Origin: Castellaniella sp049651205
GTDB taxonomy: Bacteria; Pseudomonadota; Gammaproteobacteria; Burkholderiales; Burkholderiaceae_B
Length of the DNA: 64,000 nucleotides
Reading direction: 5' to 3'
NCBI RefSeq assembly: GCF_049651205.1
Contig: NZ_JBASBR010000012.1
Coordinates: 248,001-312,000, forward strand
Within the stretch, counting starts at the first letter, position 1. Each line of letters starts with the position of its first letter. The notes under the pieces were generated by a model, which did not search any database, had not been told where the DNA came from, and was given only the letters and a program-made list of their open reading frames with translations. Below are positions 27,958-37,564 of the stretch, piece after piece. Position numbers and translations under genes: made by a program.

Positions 27958-28009
27958 GGTTGCAGCACCAGGGCCCCGTATCTATCCATCGCGGGGCCCT
28001 GGTGCAACC
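27958..28009 (+). repeat. Stem-loop between binding-protein gene and livH
   Basis: A 13-bp GC-rich perfect stem core (CACCAGGGCCCCG and complement) extends past a two-base bulge to about 18 bp; the loop is about 13 bases. There is no T-run directly after it, so it is more likely an mRNA-stabilising or partial-termination structure that favours expression of the binding protein over the permeases. Confidence 0.55.
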
Positions 28010-28054
28010 TGCTCCGGTTGTTTTATCCCCCGCCACAGCCTTTGACGCAGCGTT

Positions 28055-28942
28055 ATGACAGAACTCTTCGGTGTCCCTATCCAGGCCTTGCTTGGGCAAC
28101 TATTGCTCGGTCTGGTTAACGGCTCTTTTTATGCCGTACTATCGCTTGGGCTAGCCATTATTTTTGGCCTGCTCAACATCATCAATTTCACCCACGGTGC
28201 GCTCTATATGCTGGGCGCCTTCGTCGCCTGGCTGGGCCTCGAATACCTTGGCCTGAACTACTGGGTCATGCTCTTTGTTGCGCCCATATTGGTGGGGGCA
28301 TTTGGCATCATCCTCGAACGCCTGCTGCTCAGGCGTCTCTACAAGCTCGATCCCCTCTACGGTTTGCTGCTCACATTTGGCCTCGCACTGGTCATCGAAG
28401 GAGTGTTCCGCAGCATCTACGGGGTCTCCGGGCAACCTTATTCCACGCCAGAACTCCTGAAAGGCGGTGTCAATCTGGGCTTTATGTACCTGCCCATTTA
28501 CCGCGCCTGGGTTGTGGTGGCCTCCATCCTGGCCTGCCTGCTTACCTGGGGGCTCATCGAAAAAACCCACCTGGGGGCATTGTTGCGCGCCGGCACTGAA
28601 AACGCCAAACTGGTCGAGGCATTCGGCGTCAACGTGCCACTCATGATTTCGCTCACCTTTGGTCTAGGTGTGGGCTTGGCCGCCTTTGCCGGCGTGCTGG
28701 CCGCCCCCATCCTTCAGGTGTCACCACTGATGGGATCCAACCTGATCATTGTAGTGTTTGCGGTGGTGGTTATCGGCGGTATGGGATCCATCCTGGGATC
28801 CATCGTCACCGGTCTGGGCCTGGGCATCGTCGAAGGCTTCACCAAGGTGTTCTGGCCCGAGGCCTCCAGCACGGTGGTGTTCATCATCATGGTGATTGTG
28901 TTGCTGCTGCGTCCCGCAGGGCTGTTCGGGAAAGAATCATGA
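28055..28942 (+). CDS. livH: Branched-chain-type ABC permease LivH
   Basis: 295-residue inner-membrane permease with about eight hydrophobic segments. NGSFYAVLSLGLAIIFGLLNIINFTHGALYMLGAF and the C-terminal VVVIGGMGSILGSIVTGLGLGI loop are LivH-family hallmarks. Its stop overlaps the livM start (ATGA). Confidence 0.92.
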   Translation: MTELFGVPIQALLGQLLLGLVNGSFYAVLSLGLAIIFGLLNIINFTHGALYMLGAFVAWLGLEYLGLNYWVMLFVAPILVGAFGIILERLLLRRLYKLDPLYGLLLTFGLALVIEGVFRSIYGVSGQPYSTPELLKGGVNLGFMYLPIYRAWVVVASILACLLTWGLIEKTHLGALLRAGTENAKLVEAFGVNVPLMISLTFGLGVGLAAFAGVLAAPILQVSPLMGSNLIIVVFAVVVIGGMGSILGSIVTGLGLGIVEGFTKVFWPEASSTVVFIIMVIVLLLRPAGLFGKES

Positions 28943-29922
28943 ATCGACAACTGATTGGCTACCTGGTTGCAATCATCCTGATTGCAGCCCTCCCCACACT
29001 GGGTGCATACCCGATCTTCGTCATGAAGGTCATGTGCTACGCCCTGTTTGCCTGCGCCTTCAACCTGCTGCTGGGCTACACCGGGCTGCTTTCGTTTGGC
29101 CATGCCGCGTTCCTGGGCCTGGCGGGCTATGCCTGCGGGCAAGCACTGTCGATCTGGGGCTGGTCAACGCTAAGCGGGCTGCTGTTTGGCACACTCAGTG
29201 CCGCTGTACTGGGCCTGGGCTTCGGCCTGTTGTCCATCCGCCGCAGTGGCATCTACTTTGCCATGATCACCCTCGCGTTGGCGCAGATGCTGTTCTTCTA
29301 TTTCCTGCAAGCGCCCTTCACCGGCGGTGAAGACGGCCTCCAGGGCATTCCGCGCGGCACACTGTTTGGCCTCGACCTCAGCCAGGACATCAACCTGTAT
29401 TACGTGGTGATGGCCATCTTTGTGCTGGGCTATGCGCTCATCTGGCGTACGGTCAACTCTCCGTTTGGCCACGCGCTCGAAGGCATCCGCGAAAACGAGC
29501 CGCGGATGATCTCCCTGGGCTACCACGTCGACCGCTTCAAGCTGCTGGCCTTTGTGCTATCCGCAGCCTTGTCCGGCCTGGCAGGCGCCACCAAATCGGT
29601 TGTATTTGTGTCAGCCACCTTGTCCGATGCCACCTGGCAGATGTCGGGGATGGTGATTCTCATGACACTGATCGGCGGGATGGGTACGCTCACGGGCCCC
29701 GTGCTGGGAGCCATTATCGTGGTGGCCCTCGAAAACAAGGTCGGTGACATCGGCCGCTTCCTGATGAACGAAACCGGCATTGTGTGGTTCCGCGTACTGG
29801 GTGAGTCTGTCACGATCGTGATTGGCCTGATCTTTGTTGTGTGCGTACTGACATTCCGCCGTGGCATCATCGGCGAATGGCTGCACCGCCAGCAAGCCAA
29901 GCGGGCCGCCAAGGCAAGCTAG
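28939..29922 (+). CDS. livM: Branched-chain-type ABC permease LivM
   Basis: 327-residue permease with LLLGYTGLLSFGHAAFLGLAGYA and TLIGGMGTLTGPVLGAIIVV, typical of LivM. It pairs with LivH by a 4-bp overlap and closes the operon, followed within 25 bp by a terminator. Confidence 0.92.
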   Translation: MNRQLIGYLVAIILIAALPTLGAYPIFVMKVMCYALFACAFNLLLGYTGLLSFGHAAFLGLAGYACGQALSIWGWSTLSGLLFGTLSAAVLGLGFGLLSIRRSGIYFAMITLALAQMLFFYFLQAPFTGGEDGLQGIPRGTLFGLDLSQDINLYYVVMAIFVLGYALIWRTVNSPFGHALEGIRENEPRMISLGYHVDRFKLLAFVLSAALSGLAGATKSVVFVSATLSDATWQMSGMVILMTLIGGMGTLTGPVLGAIIVVALENKVGDIGRFLMNETGIVWFRVLGESVTIVIGLIFVVCVLTFRRGIIGEWLHRQQAKRAAKAS

Positions 29923-29945
29923 CGCAGCGTCTTACCTGCCACAAA

Positions 29946-29985
29946 CAAATAGGGCTTCTCAAAGAGAAGCCCTATTTGCTGTTTT
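29946..29985. terminator. Bidirectional terminator between livM and the orphan binding protein
   Basis: A 15-bp perfect stem (CAAATAGGGCTTCTC and complement) with an AAA loop is followed by CTGTTTTT on the plus strand. It sits between two convergent genes. Confidence 0.9.
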
Positions 29986-30011
29986 TACCAGCTGAAACTT
30001 AAATGCTGGTA

Positions 30012-31211
30012 TCAGCCCTTGACCAGCGGGCAGCTGCTTGCGGACAAAGGCACTGAAACCAGATCAGCGGGCAAGGTACGCAGCACCTTGTAGTAATCCC
30101 AGGGCCCTTTGGATTCGGCCGGTGTCTTGACCTGAATCAGGTACATGTCGTGAGCCATCCAGCCATCTTTGCGAACAACACCGTTGTGGGCAAAGAAATC
30201 ATCCACCGGAAGCTCGCGCATTTTCTCGGCCACCGTCTTGCCATCGGTGGTGCCGGCTGCTTTGACTGCCTTGAGGTAATGCATGGTGGACGAATACACG
30301 CTGGCCTGAACCATCCCTGGCTTGCGGTCTGTGAGTTTCTCGAAACGTGCCGAGAACTTGCGGCTGGCATCATCGCGATCCCAGTAGAACGGCGTGGTAG
30401 CCACCAGGCCCTGGGCTTTTTCGAGACCCAGTGCGTTGACGTCACTGATCACAATGCCCAGTGCAACCAATTTTTGGCCGGCCTTGGTGAGACCAAACTC
30501 GGCGGCCTGCTTGATGCTGTTGCTGGTATCGGCGCCTGCGTTAGCCAGGGCCACGGCTTGCGCCTTGGACGACTGGGCCTGCAGCAGGAAAGAGGCGAAA
30601 TCAGAACCGCCAACCGGATGAAAGACTTCGCCCACAACCTTGCCGCCGTTTTTATCTACGACCTTGGTGAGGTCGGCCGCCAGTTGCTTGCCATAGGCAT
30701 AGTCGGCTGCCAGAATGAACCACGACTTGGCGCCTTCTTTAACCAGGCCGGTGGCCGTACCGACAGACGACGCATAGGTATCAAACGCCCAGTGAAAACC
30801 GGTGGGCGAACATGCCTTGCCGGTAAGCGCAGCTGAAAACGGCCCGGAGGCGATGGTGATCTTGCCTTTTTCTTGTGCCAGACCCTGCACGGCCAAGGCC
30901 ACGGCCGAGTTGGTGAGATCACCAATCATTTCGACGTGATCAAGATCGAACCACTTGCGTGCAATTGACGTACCGACGTCCGTTTTATTTTGATGGTCGG
31001 CAGACAGAACTTCGATTTTGCGGCCCAGAACCTCTCCGCCAAAGTCTTGCACAGCCATTTTGGCGGCAGTCACGGAGGTAACCCCGCCAAAATCCGAATA
31101 CAGGCCAGACTGATCGTTCAGGATCCCGATGCGCAGGGGCTCTGCTGCACCCGCAAACTGCGGGATCGCCGCGGAAATTGCCAGACACAGCAACAACTTG
31201 TTCATCTTCAT
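30012..31211 (-). CDS. Periplasmic substrate-binding protein of branched-chain-type ABC transporter (paralogue)
   Basis: 399-residue binding protein with a signal peptide ending near residue 22 (FAGA/AEP) and the mature start LRIGILNDQSGLYSDFGG. GGAGG precedes the ATG. It is clearly related to the binding protein at 26742-27953 (shared DHQNKTD, SFLLQAQSS, SSCPLVKG ending) but faces the other way. No transporter genes belong obviously to it: it may feed the adjacent LivGFHM complex or the minus-strand system whose last gene ends 197 bp upstream. Confidence 0.9.
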   Translation of the reverse strand: MKMNKLLLCLAISAAIPQFAGAAEPLRIGILNDQSGLYSDFGGVTSVTAAKMAVQDFGGEVLGRKIEVLSADHQNKTDVGTSIARKWFDLDHVEMIGDLTNSAVALAVQGLAQEKGKITIASGPFSAALTGKACSPTGFHWAFDTYASSVGTATGLVKEGAKSWFILAADYAYGKQLAADLTKVVDKNGGKVVGEVFHPVGGSDFASFLLQAQSSKAQAVALANAGADTSNSIKQAAEFGLTKAGQKLVALGIVISDVNALGLEKAQGLVATTPFYWDRDDASRKFSARFEKLTDRKPGMVQASVYSSTMHYLKAVKAAGTTDGKTVAEKMRELPVDDFFAHNGVVRKDGWMAHDMYLIQVKTPAESKGPWDYYKVLRTLPADLVSVPLSASSCPLVKG

Positions 31212-31408
31212 GGATTGCCTCCGTGGATTATGAGTATGTTGTCTGAGCGTATCGTTGGCACCGAGAACGTGTCAATGCGACAGAACCCTGCCTGCCGTTA
31301 CGGAAGGTAGGGCCTGCAAATGCGCATAAAGACGCAATCCACCGCGGGACTATGGATGGGGATCGGGACGCTTTTGACCGCAGAAGCCGAGGCAAAAATA
31401 AAGGCAGC

Positions 31409-32197
31409 TTAAGTGCGCTGGCGCGCACCGCTGAGGCCGAGATAGCTTTCGAGCACCTGCGGGTGATTGGCCAACGAAGCGGCACCCCCCTGAAGCACCA
31501 CTGCACCGGTTTCCAGCACATAGCCGTAGTCGGCCACATGCAAGGCCGCCCGTGCGTTTTGCTCGACCAGCAAAATGGATACCCCGGTACTGCGCAGCTG
31601 AGAGATGGTCTGGAAGATCTCACGCACTACCCGGGGTGCCAACCCCAGGCTGGGCTCATCGAGCATCAATAGCGACGGCCGAGCCATCAGTGCCCGCCCC
31701 AAGGCCAGCATCTGGCGCTCTCCGCCCGACAATGTGCCGGCAGCCTGCCCGGCGCGCTCGCGCAACCGGGGAAACAGGGCATACACATCATCCAGCGTGT
31801 CGCGCCAGCCCCGCACGCCAGCCCGATGCAGGCGAAACCCGCCCAACAGCAGGTTATCCTGTACAGACATGCTGGCAAACAGCTCGCGGCGCTCGGGTAC
31901 AAGCGTCAGCCCCAAGCCAACCCTTTGCTCGATATCCCAGCCCTGAACAGCCTGGCCCTGAAACAGAATCGATCCATGGCTTTGGCCTCTTGGAGGCAGT
32001 GCCCCCATCAGCGCGTTGAGCAAGGTGGATTTGCCCGCCCCATTGGCGCCGATCACCGTGACAATCTGGCCCTTACCCACCTGCAGGTCAGTAGGATCCA
32101 GTGCTGCTACTTTGCCATACTGCACCGTCAGGCCGGTGACCTGCAAAATTGAAGTATCCGGAGGGTTCAAGGCCGTCTGGCCTGCGGAGGGGATCAT
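31409..32197 (-). CDS. livF: Branched-chain-type ABC transporter ATPase LivF (second system)
   Basis: 262-residue ATPase with Walker A GANGAGKST, signature GTLSGGERQMLALGRALM and Walker B LLMLDEPSLGLAPRVV. It is the last gene of the minus-strand operon SBP-livH-livMG-livF. The start overlaps the stop of the fused livMG gene (ATGA). Confidence 0.9.
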   Translation of the reverse strand: MIPSAGQTALNPPDTSILQVTGLTVQYGKVAALDPTDLQVGKGQIVTVIGANGAGKSTLLNALMGALPPRGQSHGSILFQGQAVQGWDIEQRVGLGLTLVPERRELFASMSVQDNLLLGGFRLHRAGVRGWRDTLDDVYALFPRLRERAGQAAGTLSGGERQMLALGRALMARPSLLMLDEPSLGLAPRVVREIFQTISQLRSTGVSILLVEQNARAALHVADYGYVLETGAVVLQGGAASLANHPQVLESYLGLSGARQRT

Positions 32198-34092
32198 GGG
32201 CGTGCCCCCGTTGCAGGCGCCATGGGCAAGCCACTCGACGCGTCAGGAGCGGCCAGGGTAGTTGCCGCCGTGGCTGCGCCTGAGCCGGCAGGTGCACCCC
32301 AGGTTTCATCCAAGCCGCCCAAATAGGCCTCCAACACCGCCGGATTACGCTGAATCTCGGACGGCACGCCTTCGGCCAGCCGGGTGCCAAAATCCATCAC
32401 CAGCAGGTGGTCGGTCAGATTCATCACAAAATCCATGTCGTGTTCTACCAGCAGCAGGCTCATGCCCTCCTGGCTCAATTGCTTAAGCACTGCCGACAGC
32501 GCCTGTTTTTCTTGATAACGCAAGCCAGCCGCGGGCTCGTCGAGCAACAGCAAGGCGGGATCACCACATAGGGCACGCGCGATTTCAACAATGCGCTGCC
32601 GACCCAAGGGCAAGCTGCCCGCCGCATGATCCATGACATCACCCAGACCCACGCGCTGCAGCTGCCGGGCGGCTTCATGCAGCAGCGAGGCTTCGCTGGC
32701 ACGATCCAGCCGCAATGCCGCCTTTGCGACACCCGCCCGGCTGCGCAGGTGGGCGCCCAGTGCCACGTTATCGAGCACCGACATATCCGACAGCAGCTGG
32801 ACATGCTGGAAGCTGCGCACCAGACCACGACGGGCAATCTCGTGCGCAGGCAGGCCGTCGATGGGCTGGCCCATAAAACGCACATGGCCGCCACTGAGAG
32901 GCAACACCCCGCTGATGAGATTAAAGGTGGTGCTTTTACCGGCGCCGTTGGGCCCGATCAGGCCCATGATCTCGCCGGCGTTGAGATTGAAGCTGATATC
33001 GTTGACAGCCACCAGGCCGCCAAACTCTTTGCGCACCTGGTCAACTTCGAGCACCCGTTGACCCGCTTCCGGCAAAGGCCGCTGTGGCAACGGGTCAGCA
33101 TCCTGGTACCAGGGCACAGGTTTGGCTGCAGTTGCCTGATGGCGCCCCAGCCAGCGGCCCAGGCGGGCAATCAGCGGCCAGATGCCGTCGCGGGCAAACT
33201 GCAGCACCAGGATCATCAGCACCCCAAATGCAAGCAGCTCGAGGTTGACACTGGTACCCACCAGGGCGGGCAAGACGTTTTGCAGCTGGTCTTTGATGAT
33301 GAGAATGCTGGCCGCACCGGCCACAGCCCCCCACACGCTGCCCGCGCCGCCCACCACCGCCATGAACAGGTATTCGATGCCATAACCAAGGCCAAACGGG
33401 CTGGGGCTGACGGCACGTTGCATGTGCGCATACAACCAACCCGACACACTGCCCAGCAAGGCGGCATAGACAAACACCACCACCTTGTAATGTGCCAGAT
33501 CCACACCAAAGGACTCGGCCATAGAGCCACTGCGCAAGGCCCGGATGGCCCGGCCCGCCCGGGAATCCAGCAGATTATGGGTGGCCCACAAGGCTAGCAA
33601 CAACACCAGCCAGATCAGCAGATACATCGACTGGGTACTACCTAGTGACCAGCCGGCAATCGACAGCGCCGGGATACCTGCGATGCCATCGTAGCGGCCG
33701 AGAAAATCCAGATTGCCATACAGGTAATACAGCGCCAGGCACCAGGCTAGCGTGCACAACGGCAGATAGTGGCCCGACAAGCGCAGCGTGATGGCCCCCA
33801 GGCCATAGGCCACCAGGCAGGTAAGCAACAGGCCGGCCAACAAGCCCAGCCAGGGCGATACACCCATTGCTGTAGACAGCCAGGCTGTGCTGTAGGCCCC
33901 GAGGCCCACAAAGGCAGACTGGCCAAACGATGTCATACCGCCCACACCTGTTAACAGCACCAGGCCCAGCACCACCAGGCTATAAAGCCCGATGTAGTTC
34001 ATCTGGGTGATCCAGAACGGGGGCACCCCCGGCAGCCAGGGCAGGCATAACAGCACAGCCAGCGCCAGGGCTTGTATCCAGCGTCGCGACAT
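32194..34092 (-). CDS. LivM-LivG fusion: ABC permease and ATPase in one chain
   Basis: 632-residue fusion. Residues 1 to about 315 are a LivM permease (LTGVGGMTSFGQSAFVGLGAY, AVVGGAGSVWGAVAGAASIL, about eight to nine membrane segments). A linker of about 30 residues follows, then a full LivG ATPase from about residue 345 (GPNGAGKST, the signature-region SLPLGRQRIVEIARAL, LLLLDEPAAGL). The last ~40 residues are Ala/Gly-rich tail. Such permease-ATPase fusions occur in Burkholderiales. It lies 3 bp after livH and overlaps livF. Confidence 0.9.
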   Translation of the reverse strand: MSRRWIQALALAVLLCLPWLPGVPPFWITQMNYIGLYSLVVLGLVLLTGVGGMTSFGQSAFVGLGAYSTAWLSTAMGVSPWLGLLAGLLLTCLVAYGLGAITLRLSGHYLPLCTLAWCLALYYLYGNLDFLGRYDGIAGIPALSIAGWSLGSTQSMYLLIWLVLLLALWATHNLLDSRAGRAIRALRSGSMAESFGVDLAHYKVVVFVYAALLGSVSGWLYAHMQRAVSPSPFGLGYGIEYLFMAVVGGAGSVWGAVAGAASILIIKDQLQNVLPALVGTSVNLELLAFGVLMILVLQFARDGIWPLIARLGRWLGRHQATAAKPVPWYQDADPLPQRPLPEAGQRVLEVDQVRKEFGGLVAVNDISFNLNAGEIMGLIGPNGAGKSTTFNLISGVLPLSGGHVRFMGQPIDGLPAHEIARRGLVRSFQHVQLLSDMSVLDNVALGAHLRSRAGVAKAALRLDRASEASLLHEAARQLQRVGLGDVMDHAAGSLPLGRQRIVEIARALCGDPALLLLDEPAAGLRYQEKQALSAVLKQLSQEGMSLLLVEHDMDFVMNLTDHLLVMDFGTRLAEGVPSEIQRNPAVLEAYLGGLDETWGAPAGSGAATAATTLAAPDASSGLPMAPATGARP

Positions 34093-34095
34093 GGC

Positions 34096-35133
34096 TCAGT
34101 CCTCCTCGTCCAGCTGAACACTGCCAAACGAGCGCCACAGCAGCACCGGGATAATCAGCGTAAACACGATCGCCTCTTTGAAGGGGCTGGCCCAAAACGA
34201 GGAAAAGGCCTCGAGCACGCCCACAAACAGGGCCCCCGCAGCCGCGATGGGATAACTGACCAGCCCACCAAAAATAGCGGCGACAAAACCCTTGAGCCCA
34301 ATCAGGAAGCCCGTGTCGTAGTAAATCGTGGTGATGGCGGCAATCAGCATGCCCGACAGAGCCCCGATGGCAGCCGCCAGGGTGAATGTCAGGCTGCCCG
34401 CCATTCGCGTGCTGATGCCCACCAAGCGGGCCCCGCGCCGGTTGACGGCGGTGGCACGCAAGGCGCGGCCATACAGGGTACGGCCAAAAAACAGCCACAG
34501 CGCGGCAATCAGCGCAGCACAAAGCGCCAGCACAGCAAAGGTCTGTGCTGTCCATTGCACCGGGCCGATCTGGATGCTGCCCTCAAGCAGCGCAGGTGTG
34601 CGCCAGCCTTCAGCACCAAAAAAGATCAGGCCCAGGCCAGTGAGCGCAAAATGCACAGCCACCGAGATGATGAGCAGTACCAGCACGCTGGCCTGCTCTA
34701 CGGGCTGATACACCAGGCGATAAATCATCGGCCCCATGGGGATGACCAACGCCAATGCAAACAGCACCCGCACCGGTAGTGGCACATCGGGCCCCGCCAC
34801 CCAGGGCGACATCCACAGGAGAACCAGCGGCAGCACCAAGGCCCAAAGCGCAGTACGGCCCAATCCACGCCATTGCCCCGATCGCCAGGCCGAAAATGCC
34901 TCGACCAGCAATACCAGCCCTCCCAGCAGCACCAGTAAATAGGCCGTGCCGGGCACCTTGCCATTGGCCAGGAACGCCAGCGACAAGGCCCCAAAGGTGA
35001 CGAACTCACCCTGGGGGATAAAAATGACCCGGGTGACCAGGAACACCAGAACCAGCGCCAGCCCCAAAAGGGCATAAATGGCGCCGTTCAGGATGCCGTC
35101 CTGCAGGAGAATCAGGGCAATGGTTAAATCCAT
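34096..35133 (-). CDS. livH: Branched-chain-type ABC permease LivH (second system)
   Basis: 345-residue permease, longer than usual LivH (about 290-310) because of a hydrophobic insert around residues 65-115. ILNGAIYALLGLALVLVFLVTRVIFIPQGEFV and the later GFVAAIFGGLVSYPIAAAGAL are family features. I chose the ATG at 35133, seven bases after the upstream stop; an in-frame ATG 14 codons earlier overlaps the binding-protein gene. Confidence 0.88.
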   Translation of the reverse strand: MDLTIALILLQDGILNGAIYALLGLALVLVFLVTRVIFIPQGEFVTFGALSLAFLANGKVPGTAYLLVLLGGLVLLVEAFSAWRSGQWRGLGRTALWALVLPLVLLWMSPWVAGPDVPLPVRVLFALALVIPMGPMIYRLVYQPVEQASVLVLLIISVAVHFALTGLGLIFFGAEGWRTPALLEGSIQIGPVQWTAQTFAVLALCAALIAALWLFFGRTLYGRALRATAVNRRGARLVGISTRMAGSLTFTLAAAIGALSGMLIAAITTIYYDTGFLIGLKGFVAAIFGGLVSYPIAAAGALFVGVLEAFSSFWASPFKEAIVFTLIIPVLLWRSFGSVQLDEED

Positions 35134-35140
35134 GACAGGT

Positions 35141-36310
35141 TTAGAGATCCGGCTGATATGTCCACTTGCCATCAACCACCTTGACCATCACCCGGCCGCG
35201 CACATCCAGGCCTGCGTGTTCGGTGGGGCTCATGGTGAAGATTCCTTGAGACGCCGGCAGCTCTTTGACTTGCTCAAGCGCATCGCGCAACGCTGAACGG
35301 AACTCGGGCGTCCCGGGCTTGGCGCCGGTTTTCAGGGCACGCGGGATTGCATCCTGAATCAACTGGCCCGCATCCCACATATGTCCGCCAAAGGTGTTGG
35401 TAGACCCCACACCGTATTTGGCCTCGTAGGCTTTGACATACACCAGTGCGCTTTTCTTGACCGGATTGCTGTCGGGCAACTGGGCCGCCACCAGCAACGG
35501 GCCGGCCGGCAAAATCATGCCTTCGCAGGCCTTGGCGCACACGCGCAGCACATCGTTATTAGCCGCACCGTGTGTTTGATAGATCTGGCCCTTGTAGCCG
35601 CGCTCGACCAGCTCTCGCTGGGGCAGTGCCACCGGCGTGCCGGATGCGGCAATCAGGATGCCATCAGGTTTGGCTGACAATAACTTGAGCACCTGCCCTG
35701 TGACACTGGTGTCGGGCCGGGCGAAGCGCTCGGCAGCCACTACCTTGATGCCCTTGGCTTGCGCTGCAGCTGTCATTTCTTTCAGCCAGCCATCACCGTA
35801 GGCATCGCTAAAGCCGATGAAGCCAAGGGTTTTGATGTTTTGCTTGACCATGGCATCGGCCAGGGCCCCTGCCATCAGGGCATCATTTTGGGGTGTCTTG
35901 AAGACCCACTTGCGCGGGCCGTCTACGGGCTCTACCAGCTTGGCGTTGGCGGCCACGCTGATCATGGGCGTACCGGTTTCGGCAGCCACATCCGACATGG
36001 CCAGGGAGGCAGGCGTCACGGAAGTACCCAGCACCACATCGACGTGGTCTTCAGCTGTGAACTTGCGGATGTTTTTGACCGCCTGAGTAGTATCTGTGGC
36101 GTCGTCCAGCACGATGTATTCCACAGACTCGCCACCGATCTTGGTGGGCAGCAGTGCCACAGTGTCTCGCTCGGGAATACCCAAGGACGCTGCCGGCCCG
36201 GTGGCCGACACGGTAACCCCTACCTTGATTTGTGCCGACACGGCCAGTGGCAAAGCTGCCAGCAGGGCCGCTGCGCCCAGGGTGAGGCGAAAGGAACGTG
36301 CAAATGTCAT
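35141..36310 (-). CDS. Periplasmic substrate-binding protein of branched-chain-type ABC transporter (first gene of second system)
   Basis: 389-residue binding protein. The signal peptide MTFARSFRLTLGAAALLAALPLAVSA is followed by QIKVGVTVSATGPAASLGIPER, a type I binding fold. GGAGAC precedes the ATG at 36310; an upstream in-frame ATG lacks a ribosome site. Its sequence is distant from the other two binding proteins here, so its ligand probably differs. It starts the minus-strand operon; the 262-bp gap to msrB should hold both promoters, though I see no strong boxes. Confidence 0.9.
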   Translation of the reverse strand: MTFARSFRLTLGAAALLAALPLAVSAQIKVGVTVSATGPAASLGIPERDTVALLPTKIGGESVEYIVLDDATDTTQAVKNIRKFTAEDHVDVVLGTSVTPASLAMSDVAAETGTPMISVAANAKLVEPVDGPRKWVFKTPQNDALMAGALADAMVKQNIKTLGFIGFSDAYGDGWLKEMTAAAQAKGIKVVAAERFARPDTSVTGQVLKLLSAKPDGILIAASGTPVALPQRELVERGYKGQIYQTHGAANNDVLRVCAKACEGMILPAGPLLVAAQLPDSNPVKKSALVYVKAYEAKYGVGSTNTFGGHMWDAGQLIQDAIPRALKTGAKPGTPEFRSALRDALEQVKELPASQGIFTMSPTEHAGLDVRGRVMVKVVDGKWTYQPDL

Positions 36311-36572
36311 GCTTGTCTCCGTGTAAATTGGGCCGCGTCCGACACAAGCGGCGTACTGCCCGGTAATTTTTGTTGCCGTGCAATTGAAGATTACAAAACC
36401 AGCCAATTTCGGCATGAATCATAATCGGCGGTCATATTATCGCAGGCTGCCGCAATTTGCTGCTCAATACAGCCCATGCAAACCCTGACACCCAAAATGC
36501 AACCTGGCGTGACCACGGGGGACAAGCTTGAAAAAGTCGTTTACCATAAGCAGCTTACAGGTTTAAACGTAC

Positions 36573-36980
36573 ATGGCTGTTTCTGTGGATAAAGATACAC
36601 ACACCGACGCCCACTGGCGCCAGCAGCTCTCGGCAGACGAGTTCGCCGTCACCCGCCTCAAGCACACTGAACGTCCCTTCACGGGCCGCTACTGGGATAA
36701 CCAGCAGGCCGGCACCTATGTGTGCGTATGCTGCAACACTCCGCTGTTTGTGTCCGATACCAAATTCGACGCAGGCTGCGGCTGGCCCAGCTACTTCGAA
36801 CCTGTCAGCCCCGGCTGCGTCATCGAAGAACGCGACACCAGCCACGGCATGGTACGCACCGAAACCCTGTGCGCCAATTGCGGCGCTCACTTGGGGCACG
36901 TGTTTCCGGATGGCCCACCACCCACGGGCCTACGCTATTGCATCAACTCCCTTTCTCTCAAGTTCATCCCGGCCGAATGA
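36573..36980 (+). CDS. msrB: Peptide-methionine (R)-S-oxide reductase MsrB
   Basis: 135-residue repair enzyme reducing methionine-R-sulfoxide in proteins. Two zinc-binding Cys pairs (CVCC and CANC), the FDAGCGWPSY motif and the catalytic cysteine in GLRYCINSLSLKF are all visible. There is no signal peptide, so it is cytoplasmic. It is the first of four genes whose stops and starts overlap. Confidence 0.95.
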   Translation: MAVSVDKDTHTDAHWRQQLSADEFAVTRLKHTERPFTGRYWDNQQAGTYVCVCCNTPLFVSDTKFDAGCGWPSYFEPVSPGCVIEERDTSHGMVRTETLCANCGAHLGHVFPDGPPPTGLRYCINSLSLKFIPAE

Positions 36981-37564
36981 AAAAATTTCTTTTCGACCTC
37001 TTCCCGCTGATCCTGTTTTTTGTCGCATTCAAATTTGCCGACATCTACGTAGCCACTGGGGCCGCCATGGCTGCAGCCATCGGCCAGATCTTATGGCTGC
37101 GGCTCACGCATCGCGCCATCGAACCCACGCACTGGATCAATCTCTCGGTGATCGTCATCTTTGGCGGCGCCACGCTGCTGTTTCACGACGACACCTTCAT
37201 CAAATGGAAGCCCACCGTACTGTATTGGCTATTTGCCGGCATTTTGCTGGGTGCACGCCTGTTTATGGGACGCAACCTGATGCGTCGTTTGATGGGCGAT
37301 AAAGTTGCCCTGCCCGAGGCCGCCTGGAGCCGCCTGAACGACAGCTGGGCTGTGTTTTTCATTGCTTCGGGTGCGCTTAATTTGTACGTGGCGTTCTCCG
37401 GCCGTTTTACCGAAGCGCAGTGGGTCAATTTCAAGGTGTTTGGCCTGATGATCCTGCTGCTGCTGTTTGTGGTGGTGCAGTCCGTTTGGCTGGGCCGCCA
37501 CATTCAGGCCGATCACGCCTCGAGCAACACCCAGGCCCCGGCCAACAGCAACGATCCCACATGA
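36977..37564 (+). CDS. yciB: Inner-membrane septation protein A (YciB/IspZ)
   Basis: 195-residue membrane protein with about five segments, involved in cell-envelope integrity and division. MKKFLFDLFPLILFFVAFKFADIYVAT and the later RNLMRRLMGDKVALPEAAW are diagnostic. The ATG overlaps the msrB stop (ATGA), and its own stop overlaps bolA in the same way. Confidence 0.93.
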   Translation: MKKFLFDLFPLILFFVAFKFADIYVATGAAMAAAIGQILWLRLTHRAIEPTHWINLSVIVIFGGATLLFHDDTFIKWKPTVLYWLFAGILLGARLFMGRNLMRRLMGDKVALPEAAWSRLNDSWAVFFIASGALNLYVAFSGRFTEAQWVNFKVFGLMILLLLFVVVQSVWLGRHIQADHASSNTQAPANSNDPT

